NCBI GenBank assembly: GCA_025996775.1
Contig: BNTS01000123.1
Span: 1-9,303 of the forward strand
Direction of reading: 5' to 3'
From: Bacteroidia bacterium
Lineage (GTDB): Bacteria; Bacteroidota; Bacteroidia; Bacteroidales; Tannerellaceae
Length of the DNA stretch: 9,303 bases
The notes beneath the pieces were generated by a model, which did not search any database, had not been told where the DNA came from, and saw only the letters and a program-made list of their open reading frames with translations. Below, one piece after another: positions 1 to 6,216 of the stretch. The position numbers and the translations under genes were made by a program. Each line of letters starts with the position of its first letter. The first letter of the stretch is position 1.

Positions 1-259
1 CGCTTTCTTCCACCAGCGGACCTTCTTTGTAAACCAGCGTCAGATAGTCTCTTGCTCCGCCGATAACGCCATAGGTTCCCAACTTCACCTTACCTTCTCC
101 TGGAGTCGTATGAAGAAGATTGATGCGGACACTTGCCCCAAAAGGCGTTTCCAAATTGTTTATGAAGTTTTCTATACCTTCAGCATGCTCCTTAATTAGA
201 GGCTCGCCAGTATAATTGCGCACCGATCGGCGCTGATGGATTGATTCAATGATTGACAT
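1..259 (-). CDS. Nitroreductase-family protein, N-terminal 86 residues (partial)
   Basis: The gene starts at an ATG at 259-257 and runs off the left edge of the window without a stop. The visible protein opens MSIIESIHQRRSVRNYTGEP. The RRSVRNY stretch (about residues 10-16) is the FMN-phosphate-contacting N-terminal motif typical of nitroreductase-fold flavoproteins. Further on, KLGTYGVIGGARDYL resembles the TM1586-like 'putative TM nitroreductase' group rather than the classical NfsB type; that sub-assignment is from memory and less certain. The family consists of FMN-dependent NAD(P)H oxidoreductases, usually cytoplasmic, often with unknown physiological substrates. The gene is divergent from mlaE, with 105 bp between the two starts, and has its own promoter-like TATCTTTG. 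The C-terminal half, which would fix the family and cofactor residues, lies outside the window. Confidence 0.75.
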   Translation of the reverse strand, partial: MSIIESIHQRRSVRNYTGEPLIKEHAEGIENFINNLETPFGASVRINLLHTTPGEGKVKLGTYGVIGGARDYLTLVYKEGPLVEES

Positions 260-293
260 GGCAAAACAGTATTTGTTAATTGTTATATATGTA

Positions 294-301
294 CAAAGAT
301 A
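294..301 (-). promoter_or_regulatory. Bacteroidetes-type -7 promoter element for the nitroreductase gene
   Basis: Read on the minus strand this is TATCTTTG, an exact match to the Bacteroidetes -7 consensus TAnnTTTG. It lies 34 bp upstream of the nitroreductase ATG. I see no good TTTG -33 element at the usual 19-21 bp spacing, so the assignment rests on the -7 match and position. Confidence 0.5.
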
Positions 302-322
302 GACAACTACGGCTGAATAGTC

Positions 323-342
323 GCTATCTTTTGCTATCTTTG
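323..342 (+). promoter_or_regulatory. Promoter of mlaEF with a tandem -7-like repeat
   Basis: Two adjacent 10-bp units, GCTATCTTTT (323-332) and GCTATCTTTG (333-342), sit just ahead of mlaE. The second contains TATCTTTG (335-342), an exact TAnnTTTG element. The first gives TATCTTTT, one base off. If the second is used, transcription would start about 7 bp downstream, leaving a leader of only about 15-20 nt before the mlaE ATG at 365. No clear -33 TTTG is present at the usual distance. Confidence 0.5.
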
Positions 343-364
343 CGGCATTAATTGTGATAGTTGT

Positions 365-1111
365 ATGAATGAAGCGTTACAAAGACTGGGTGAATATACT
401 TTACTGATGCGCAAAACTCTTTCGATTCCTACGCGATGGAGTATGTTTTTCAAACAGTTGATTAAAGAAATATATAAACTGGGAGCCGATTCACTATGGA
501 TTGTGATTATTATATCCATCTTTATCGGTACAGTTATCGCTATGCAGATTTCGCTGAACATAAGTTCGCCCCTGATTCCCAAGTTTACCATCGGATATAC
601 CACGCGTGAGATTATCCTGCTGGAGTTTTCGTCGTCTATTATGTGTTTGATTCTTGCAGGCAAAGTGGGGAGTAATATCGCTTCCGAAATAGGAACCATG
701 CGCGTCACCGAGCAGATAGACGCAATGGAGATTATGGGCGTCAATTCAGCCAATTTTTTGATTTTTCCGAAGATATTGGGGCTGATGATTTTTATCCCTG
801 TTCTTGTTATCTTCAGTATGTTTACCGGCATACTGGGTGGTATAGCTGCCAGTTATGCCGACATCAACGGTATGACGCCATCCTCGTTTGAATACGGATT
901 GCAGTATTATTTCAACTCTTTTTATATCGGTTATTCGATTTTAAAATCGGTAGTCTATGCCTTTATCATTGCCTCTATCGCCTCCTACTTCGGATATAAC
1001 GTGAAGGGCGGTGCGTTGGATGTAGGAAAAGCAAGCACGAACGCCGTCGTAATGAGCAGCATTATGATCCTGCTTGCTGACGTGATAATGACTCATTTAA
1101 TGCTGACGTAA
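365..1111 (+). CDS. mlaE: MlaE-family ABC transporter permease (phospholipid trafficking)
   Basis: This is a 248-residue inner-membrane permease of the MlaE/YrbE family, close to the family's usual length of about 250-260. Hydrophobic segments are visible at about 44-64, 82-98, 132-158, 188-208 and 226-247. The conserved family core is present: AGKVGSNIASEIGTM (98-112) followed by VTEQIDAMEIMGVN (114-127), the cytoplasmic EQ coupling loop that docks onto the ATPase. In characterised systems an MlaE dimer with two MlaF subunits and a hexameric MCE protein (MlaD) carries phospholipids between the inner and outer membranes. The start codon ATG 365 follows a promoter-like TATCTTTG by about 20 nt. 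mlaF begins 1 nt after the TAA stop, so the two are certainly co-transcribed and probably translationally coupled. No MCE-domain gene, STAS protein or periplasmic MlaC is adjacent. Confidence 0.93.
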   Translation: MNEALQRLGEYTLLMRKTLSIPTRWSMFFKQLIKEIYKLGADSLWIVIIISIFIGTVIAMQISLNISSPLIPKFTIGYTTREIILLEFSSSIMCLILAGKVGSNIASEIGTMRVTEQIDAMEIMGVNSANFLIFPKILGLMIFIPVLVIFSMFTGILGGIAASYADINGMTPSSFEYGLQYYFNSFYIGYSILKSVVYAFIIASIASYFGYNVKGGALDVGKASTNAVVMSSIMILLADVIMTHLMLT

Positions 1112-1112
1112 T

Positions 1113-1886
1113 ATGGTAGAAGTAAAACATATCATCAAATCGTTTGACGGACGCGTGATATTAAATGACATTAGCGCCATCTTTGAAACAGGAAAGACAA
1201 ACCTCATTATCGGCCAGAGCGGCTCGGGTAAGACGGTTTTGCTGAAGACTATCATTGGCCTGCTACGACCCGATTCAGGCCAAATCTTGTATGATGGGCG
1301 TAACTTTGTGGGATTGAAGAAACGTGAACTCAACGTTTTGCGTCGTGAGATGGGCATGTTGTTCCAAGGCTCGGCCTTGTTTGACAGTATGACGGTGCTC
1401 GAGAACGTGATGTTTCCCCTTGATATGTTCTCGTCTGATCCATATAAAGAGCGTGAGAAAAGGGCGATGTTCTGCCTTGAGCGTGTAAATCTACCTGATG
1501 CAGCCCATCTCTATCCGTCTGAAATAAGCGGGGGTATGATGAAACGCGCAGCTATAGCCCGCGCCATCGCACTAAATCCCATGTATCTGTTTTGCGATGA
1601 ACCAAACTCCGGCTTAGACCCAAAGACATCGTTATTAATTGACGATTTAATACATGATATTACCAAAGACTATAAGATGACCACCATCATCAATACGCAC
1701 GATATGAATTCGGTGATGAATATCGGCGAGACCATCATCTTCATCAAAGAAGGCGTGCTGGAATGGCGCGGCACCAGTGACGAGGTCATCTCATCCAACA
1801 ACAAAGCGCTAAACGATTTTGTCTTCGCCTCCGACCTCTTCCGCAAAGTCAAAGAGATAGAGGGACAAGAACAAGAAAAGAAATAA
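1113..1886 (+). CDS. mlaF: MlaF-family ABC transporter ATP-binding protein
   Basis: This 257-residue protein is a complete ABC ATPase domain. It has Walker A GQSGSGKT (34-41), Q-loop Q85 in LFQGSALF, a signature in the MlaF style SEISGGMMKRAAIARA (from 136; ISGGM in place of LSGGQ), Walker B ending in CDEP (D162, catalytic E163), D-loop SGLDP (166-170) and H-loop H196 in NTHD. The methionines after SGG and the SALFDSMTVLENV stretch are typical of the Mla/Ttg2A lipid-transport subgroup rather than drug or nutrient importers. It should power the MlaE permease from the cytoplasmic side. After the H-loop there is only a short C-terminal extension ending in a charged tail (VKEIEGQEQEKK). The gene starts 1 nt after mlaE, and its TAA stop (1884-1886) lies inside the palindromic terminator shared with der. 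Confidence 0.93.
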   Translation: MVEVKHIIKSFDGRVILNDISAIFETGKTNLIIGQSGSGKTVLLKTIIGLLRPDSGQILYDGRNFVGLKKRELNVLRREMGMLFQGSALFDSMTVLENVMFPLDMFSSDPYKEREKRAMFCLERVNLPDAAHLYPSEISGGMMKRAAIARAIALNPMYLFCDEPNSGLDPKTSLLIDDLIHDITKDYKMTTIINTHDMNSVMNIGETIIFIKEGVLEWRGTSDEVISSNNKALNDFVFASDLFRKVKEIEGQEQEKK

Positions 1887-1928
1887 TAAAAAAGCCCGTT
1901 ATTGCAATAACGGGCTTTTTTATTATTT
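1881..1928. terminator. Bidirectional intrinsic terminator, perfect 48-bp palindrome, between mlaF and der
   Basis: Positions 1881-1928 are a perfect inverted repeat with two 24-nt arms centred between 1904 and 1905. The GC-rich core is GCCCGTTA paired with TAACGGGC around ATTGCAAT, flanked by A6 (1888-1893) and T6 (1916-1921). Either transcript would form a hairpin followed by a U-tract, so it can stop both mlaF (plus) and der (minus). The two TAA stop codons (1884-1886 for mlaF, 1923-1925 for der) occupy mirror positions within the arms, as do the last lysine codons of both genes. Confidence 0.93.
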
Positions 1929-3236
1929 TTCGCGGATGAAAATGTTGATGGGGGTGCCTGTCAAATCCCAGTTCTCGCGGATTTTGTTTTCGAGGAAGCG
2001 CTTGTATGGTTCTTTTACCCACTGGGGCAGATTACAAAAGAATACAAACGAGGGGATTACACCTGCAGGTAGTTGGGTAACGTACTTTATCTTGATGTAC
2101 TTACCCTTCCAAGCCGGCGGAGGATAGTTTTCGATGATGGGGAGCATCACCTCGTTGAGCTTTGAAGTTGAGATGCGTTTGTTGCGATTGTCATACACCT
2201 CCTTTGCCGTCTCGAGCACCTTAAAAATCCGCTGCTTGGTTTGAGCCGAGATGAAAAGAATGGGGAAGTCTTTGAAGGGAGCCAGTCGCTCGCGGATGGT
2301 ATTCTCGTAATAGGTAATGGCTTGCTGACTTTTGTCTTCCACCAAATCCCATTTGTTTACACAGACTACGATTCCCTTTTTATTTTTCTGAACGAGGGAG
2401 AATATATTCAAATCCTGACTTTCAATGCCGCGTGTACCATCCATCATCAGGATACAAACGTCGGAGTTCTCGATGGCGCGGATGGAGCGAATAACGGAAT
2501 AATATTCCAAGTCTTCGTTCACCTTTCCCTTTTTCCGAATCCCTGCTGTATCTACCAAGTAGAAGTTGAGACCGAATTTATTGTATTCTGTGTAGATGGA
2601 GTCGCGAGTCGTTCCGGCTATATCGGTAACGATATGACGCTCCTCGTCGATAAAGGCATTGATGAGAGACGACTTTCCAGCATTAGGCCGCCCTATAACG
2701 GCTATACGGGGGAGCAATTTGTCCCAATCTTCACTTTTTGTATTGGGCAATAGGGTGACAATCTTATCCAGCAAGTCGCCCGTGCCTGAGCCATTGATGG
2801 CAGATATACAGAAAGGATCACTCAGTCCAAAGGAGTAAAACTCGGCCGAGGCAGCATGGAGGTCGAAGTTATCGGCCTTATTGGCTACTATAATAATTGG
2901 CTTTTTCGTGCGGCGGAGTATCTGAGCCACAGCATCGTCCAAGTCTGTAATTCCATTTAAAACATCTACTACAAACAGAAGAACGTCCGCCTCTTCGATG
3001 GCTATTTGTACTTGTTTGTTTATCTCTTCTTCAAACACATCTTCTGAGTTTACAACCCATCCGCCTGTGTCAATTACAGAAAACTCTTTTCCGTTCCAAT
3101 CGGATTTACCGTATTGGCGGTCGCGCGTTGTACCTGCTTCTTCGTTCACAATGGCCTGTCGGGTTTGTGTCAGGCGATTGAAAAGGGTTGATTTGCCCAC
3201 GTTTGGGCGGCCTACTATGGCTACTATATTTCCCAT
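1923..3236 (-). CDS. der: Der (EngA) double GTPase, ribosome assembly
   Basis: This 437-residue protein has two tandem Era-like G domains and a C-terminal KH-like domain, the architecture unique to Der/EngA. The first G domain shows GRPNVGKS (9-16), DTGG (56-59) and NKAD (119-122). The second shows GRPNAGKS (182-189), DTAG (229-232) and NKWD (294-297). The KH-like domain spans about 350-437. In studied bacteria Der is an essential GTPase that acts in late assembly of the 50S subunit. Length and motifs are normal. The ATG at 3236-3234 places the G1 loop at the expected distance from the N-terminus. It lies 27 nt downstream of era on the same strand and is the last gene of the block, ending in the palindromic terminator opposite mlaF. 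Confidence 0.97.
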   Translation of the reverse strand: MGNIVAIVGRPNVGKSTLFNRLTQTRQAIVNEEAGTTRDRQYGKSDWNGKEFSVIDTGGWVVNSEDVFEEEINKQVQIAIEEADVLLFVVDVLNGITDLDDAVAQILRRTKKPIIIVANKADNFDLHAASAEFYSFGLSDPFCISAINGSGTGDLLDKIVTLLPNTKSEDWDKLLPRIAVIGRPNAGKSSLINAFIDEERHIVTDIAGTTRDSIYTEYNKFGLNFYLVDTAGIRKKGKVNEDLEYYSVIRSIRAIENSDVCILMMDGTRGIESQDLNIFSLVQKNKKGIVVCVNKWDLVEDKSQQAITYYENTIRERLAPFKDFPILFISAQTKQRIFKVLETAKEVYDNRNKRISTSKLNEVMLPIIENYPPPAWKGKYIKIKYVTQLPAGVIPSFVFFCNLPQWVKEPYKRFLENKIRENWDLTGTPINIFIREK

Positions 3237-3263
3237 AATGTTATAATTCCGTATCTTGTTTTA

Positions 3264-4157
3264 CTAATCCAACCTGTAACCGAAGTTGCGCAAAATGCTA
3301 TCGCGGTTACGCCAGTCTTTTTCTACTTTAACAAACATCTCCAAAAAGACTTTCTTGTTGAAGAAGCGTTCAATATCTTTACGGGCCATGGCGCCGACTT
3401 TCTTCAAAGCCTGCCCTTGATGACCGATTACAATTCCTTTCTGCGAGTCGCGCTCTACAATAATAAGCGCCTTGATATGTATCAAGTCCTCACTTTCCTT
3501 GAACAACTCTACCACTACCTCTACGGCATAAGGTATTTCTTTCTGATAATACAGCAGTATCTTCTCGCGAATAATCTCTGTAACGAAGAAACGGGCAGGT
3601 TTATCCGTCAATGCATCTTTCTCAAAGTAAGGCGGAGATTCCGGCATCAACGTCTCGATCCGTTTCTTTACGTGGTCAATGTTGAAGTTAGACAGAGCGG
3701 ATACGGGTATAATCTCTGCCGAGGGGAGTATCTCCTGCCAGTGAGCCACCAATTTCTCAAGCCCTTCCTGATTGGTTAAATCTATCTTGTTTATCAACAG
3801 TAATACCGGACATTCTACTTTTTGCACTTTCTGTAGGAAGGCTTCGTTCTTGTCGATGGTTTCCACCACGTCGGTCACGTATAGCAAAACGTCGGCATCT
3901 CCTAAAGCCGATTCGGAGAAGTTAAGCATAGACTCCTGCAACTTATAGTTGGGCTGCAGAACGCCGGGGGTGTCTGAATAGACAATTTGCATATCGTCGG
4001 TATTCACAATGCCCATAATACGGTGGCGGGTAGTCTGCGCCTTGGATGTAATGATGGAGATTCGTTCACCTACCAAACGATTCATCAGCGTAGACTTCCC
4101 TACATTGGGATTGCCAACGATATTTACAAATCCTGATTTATGCTTTTTTTCCGTCAT
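3264..4157 (-). CDS. era: Era GTPase, 30S ribosome assembly
   Basis: This 297-residue protein has an N-terminal Ras-like GTPase domain and a C-terminal KH domain. Visible motifs are G1 GNPNVGKS (15-22), G3 DTPG (62-65), G4 NKID (123-126), G5 VSALS (152-156) and the KH signature [10 protein letters not shown] (243-252). Era binds the 3' end of 16S rRNA and checks maturation of the small subunit; the family is near-universal in bacteria. The length is typical. The start ATG (4157-4155) lies inside the end of fabH, giving a 20-nt overlap that suggests translational coupling. The gene ends with a TAG followed directly by an in-frame TAA (3266-3261), a tandem stop. der follows 27 nt downstream. 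Confidence 0.97.
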   Translation of the reverse strand: MTEKKHKSGFVNIVGNPNVGKSTLMNRLVGERISIITSKAQTTRHRIMGIVNTDDMQIVYSDTPGVLQPNYKLQESMLNFSESALGDADVLLYVTDVVETIDKNEAFLQKVQKVECPVLLLINKIDLTNQEGLEKLVAHWQEILPSAEIIPVSALSNFNIDHVKKRIETLMPESPPYFEKDALTDKPARFFVTEIIREKILLYYQKEIPYAVEVVVELFKESEDLIHIKALIIVERDSQKGIVIGHQGQALKKVGAMARKDIERFFNKKVFLEMFVKVEKDWRNRDSILRNFGYRLD

Positions 4158-5139
4158 ATGCCCATTTCAAGTAAGCCGCTCCCCATGTAAAGCCTGCTCC
4201 GAAAGCGGTCAGGATAAGCGTATCACCTTTCTTTAATTTATCTTCATTCTCCCATAAACAAAGTGGGATGGTGCCTGAACTTGTGTTTCCGCGATTCTCG
4301 ATATTTATCAGTACCTTGTTTTCATCCACATCGAGGCGTTTGGCCGTAGCATCAATGATACGCCTGTTAGCTTGGTGGGGAACAACCCAGTCAATATCGT
4401 CGCTCGTCAAGTTGCTTCGTTTCATGATCTCAATACAAGCGTCGGCCATCAGTGTAACAGCATGTTTAAACACGTACTGCCCATCTTGATACACAAAGTG
4501 CATGTGTTTGTCTACCGTTTTGTACGAAGCGCGGTAAACAGATCCGCCACCCTTCATGTGAAGATGTTCAAGTCCTGTGCCGTCTGTTTTAAGAAGTACA
4601 TCCATTATGCCCAAATCTTCGTGAGAAGGTTCAACCAGTATCGCTCCACATCCGTCGCCAAAGAGAGGACAGGTTGTTCGGTCGGTATAATCGGTAATAG
4701 AGGTCATAACATCGCCTGCTACTACTAATATTTTCTTATACCTGCCTGAGCGGATATAGTTGGCTACCGTTTCAAGAGCATACAAGAAACCAGCGCAGGC
4801 CCCTTGCATATCAAAAGTAAGCGCATTTACACACCCGGTATTGCAGGCAATCATCGACGCTGCCGTTGGAAAGGTGTAGTCAGGAGTGGTAGTAGCGCAT
4901 ATCACGGCTTCTATCTCTTCCGGTTTTGTGTTCGTCTTCGCAAACAAATCATTAGCTGCTTTGGTTCCCATGCACGACAAACCCAATCCCTTCTTCAATA
5001 CTCTCCGTTCCTTGATACCAACACGCGACATAATCCACTCATCATTCGTATCCACCATTTTGGATATATCCTCATTTGTCAATATGTCTTCAGGAACGTA
5101 ACCTGCAATACCTGTTATAACTGCATTAATTTTATCCAT
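4138..5139 (-). CDS. fabH: Beta-ketoacyl-ACP synthase III (FabH)
   Basis: This 333-residue condensing enzyme joins acetyl-CoA (or another short acyl-CoA) to malonyl-ACP, the first elongation step of type II fatty-acid synthesis in the cytoplasm. The thiolase-fold catalytic triad is complete: Cys115 in [11 protein letters not shown], His255 in PHQAN (254-258) and Asn285 in NRGNTSSGT (282-290). The C-terminal FGAGFTWGA loop is also present. I start at ATG 5139 (MDKINAV), which fits FabH N-termini. A TTG two codons upstream (5145) would add only two residues and is less likely. The gene is preceded by a terminator hairpin 21 nt upstream and overlaps era by 20 nt. plsX, often found just before fabH in other phyla, is absent from this cluster. 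Confidence 0.96.
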   Translation of the reverse strand: MDKINAVITGIAGYVPEDILTNEDISKMVDTNDEWIMSRVGIKERRVLKKGLGLSCMGTKAANDLFAKTNTKPEEIEAVICATTTPDYTFPTAASMIACNTGCVNALTFDMQGACAGFLYALETVANYIRSGRYKKILVVAGDVMTSITDYTDRTTCPLFGDGCGAILVEPSHEDLGIMDVLLKTDGTGLEHLHMKGGGSVYRASYKTVDKHMHFVYQDGQYVFKHAVTLMADACIEIMKRSNLTSDDIDWVVPHQANRRIIDATAKRLDVDENKVLINIENRGNTSSGTIPLCLWENEDKLKKGDTLILTAFGAGFTWGAAYLKWAYDGKKA

Positions 5140-5160
5140 AAACAATCTTTTTGTAATGAC

Positions 5161-5188
5161 AAAAAAAGCCCTAAATGGATTCAGGGCT
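5161..5188 (-). terminator. Intrinsic terminator or attenuator between rpmF and fabH
   Basis: Read on the minus strand, AGCCCT (5188-5183) pairs with AGGGCT (5172-5167). The inner GAA/TTT pairs extend this to 9 bp, one of them a G-U wobble, closing a 4-nt TCCA loop. Six T residues follow (5166-5161), and an A-run precedes the stem. This is a textbook intrinsic terminator about 30 nt after the rpmF stop. Its 3' end is only 21 nt before the fabH ATG. Confidence 0.85.
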
Positions 5189-5218
5189 AATTTTTTAATC
5201 TATCAAACAGAAGCCGGT

Positions 5219-5404
5219 TTATACAGCCGCTTCTTTCTCAATAGCTAATTTTCCTCTATAATAGCCACATTCACCACACACGGTGTGATAAACGTGCCAT
5301 GCTCCGCAATTAGGGCATATTGCCATTGTGGGGACTACAGCTTTGTCGTGCGTACGACGCTTGGCTGTTCTCGTTTTTCCTTGTCTTCTTTTAGGATGTG
5401 CCAT
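5219..5404 (-). CDS. rpmF: 50S ribosomal protein L32
   Basis: This 61-residue basic protein starts MAHPKRRQGKTRTAKRR, the hallmark of L32. It carries a zinc ribbon with four cysteines, C30-x2-C33-x9-C43-x2-C46, so it is the zinc-binding (C+) form. The length is normal for the family. It is a structural component of the large ribosomal subunit. The gene lies 11 nt downstream of yceD, the classic yceD-rpmF pairing, and is followed by a strong terminator hairpin, so the yceD-rpmF transcript can end here before fabH. The start ATG at 5404-5402 is preceded by an A/T-rich stretch without a Shine-Dalgarno sequence, which is common in this phylum. Confidence 0.97.
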   Translation of the reverse strand: MAHPKRRQGKTRTAKRRTHDKAVVPTMAICPNCGAWHVYHTVCGECGYYRGKLAIEKEAAV

Positions 5405-5415
5405 TTTTATTATAT

Positions 5416-6000
5416 TTAATTATTATCATTCTCTATAAAACCTTTCAGAGTATCCCATCGCGGGTCAGCAGCCTCTGCCACATCCTCATCCACAATCATG
5501 ATGTCGTCAGCGTCATCGCCGGCATAATCGTCTTCGTCGGTTACGCTCTTGGCGCTATGCTTCTTCAGCTTCGTTGACATGAGTTTATTGCATTTGCCCG
5601 GCGGATGAACATGCTTCATCGGGATAGCAAGGGCTATAAACTCGTATAAGAACCAAGCTAAGTTAATAGCTCCTTCTTCTTCAGGGATGACCACAATTTC
5701 ATCATTCTCTTCGGCATACTCTTTGCCAAATTTCACAACAAGTCGGTTCTTAGTTTCTATGGGTAATTCCATATCATCTAAACACCTGTCACAGGGGATA
5801 AAAACAACTCCTTCGAGCACAAAATTCATCTCAAACATCATTGCTGAATGTTTGATCGTGAGAGAAACTTTCACTTTCCCTTTCTGAATTTCCGGCCCAT
5901 CTATGTCCATAAAAAACTTGTTCTCCAATAAAAATTCATATTGATGAACTCCCGGGGAGAGGTTTCTTAAATCCACCTTGTATGTATCAAATTTTCCCAA
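5416..6000 (-). CDS. yceD: YceD/DUF177 family protein (large rRNA accumulation factor)
   Basis: This 194-residue protein has the DUF177 core: a beta-rich N-terminal half, CDRC (70-73) followed by LDDMELPI, then the LAWFLYEFIALAIPMKHVHPP region with a further Cys137, and a C-terminal DPRWDTLKGF motif (179-188). The stretch from about 154 to 178 is a very acidic linker. In E. coli and plants, members are needed for normal 23S rRNA levels; the exact mechanism is not settled. The start is a TTG (6000-5998). An in-frame TAA lies two codons upstream, and the next ATG (residue 31) would remove conserved-looking sequence, so TTG is the best choice. rpmF follows 11 nt downstream, and a promoter match lies 30 nt upstream. 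Confidence 0.9.
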   Translation of the reverse strand: MGKFDTYKVDLRNLSPGVHQYEFLLENKFFMDIDGPEIQKGKVKVSLTIKHSAMMFEMNFVLEGVVFIPCDRCLDDMELPIETKNRLVVKFGKEYAEENDEIVVIPEEEGAINLAWFLYEFIALAIPMKHVHPPGKCNKLMSTKLKKHSAKSVTDEDDYAGDDADDIMIVDEDVAEAADPRWDTLKGFIENDNN

Positions 6001-6029
6001 AGTACTTTAGTGTAAAAATAAAAACTCCG

Positions 6030-6062
6030 CAAAGGTACAAAAAAACTAAACACATACGCAAC
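6030..6062 (-). promoter_or_regulatory. Bacteroidetes-type promoter of the yceD-rpmF block
   Basis: On the minus strand, TACCTTTG (6037-6030) matches the -7 consensus TAnnTTTG exactly. A GTTG (6062-6059), one base off the -33 element TTTG, lies 21 bp upstream, within the accepted spacing. Transcription would start some 20-25 nt before the yceD TTG. This is the best two-part promoter match in the window. Confidence 0.65.
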
Positions 6063-6216
6063 AATCTCAATCAAAATAAATCGCCTATGTTTTTTCCATC
6101 TGATAAATCCACCCACTTTCCCAATTATTATTAGCGATATGTGGCAAAAAACACTCTATCCTGTAAGTAATCTTATTCTTCATAGTATCCGTATCGCCTT
6201 AATTCCAACGGATTAT
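6063..6216. other. Intergenic region between trkH and the yceD promoter, with an unassigned 32-codon ORF
   Basis: This stretch separates the end of trkH from the yceD promoter. I see no strong trkH terminator. The best hairpin is a 6-bp stem (6187-6192 with 6208-6213) with a 15-nt loop and no U-tract. On the minus strand a short ORF runs from ATG 6183 to TAG 6085 and encodes 32 residues beginning MKNKITYRIECFLPHIANNN. It has no recognisable domain and may be chance. Confidence 0.35.

Noticed and set aside
334..831. A 165-codon open frame on the minus strand opposite mlaE
   Set aside because: It lies wholly against mlaE, whose plus-strand protein has clear family motifs. The reverse-frame product has no recognisable domain.
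2241..2753. A 170-codon open frame on the plus strand opposite der
   Set aside because: It is antisense to conserved G-domain sequence of Der, and its translation resembles no known protein. It reflects the codon bias of the real gene.
5143..5145. TTG as an upstream start for fabH
   Set aside because: It adds just two residues ahead of an ATG that matches the usual FabH N-terminus, so ATG 5139 is preferred.
6187..6213. Possible trkH terminator hairpin
   Set aside because: The stem is only 6 bp with a 15-nt loop and no U-tract on the minus strand, so I do not call it a terminator.
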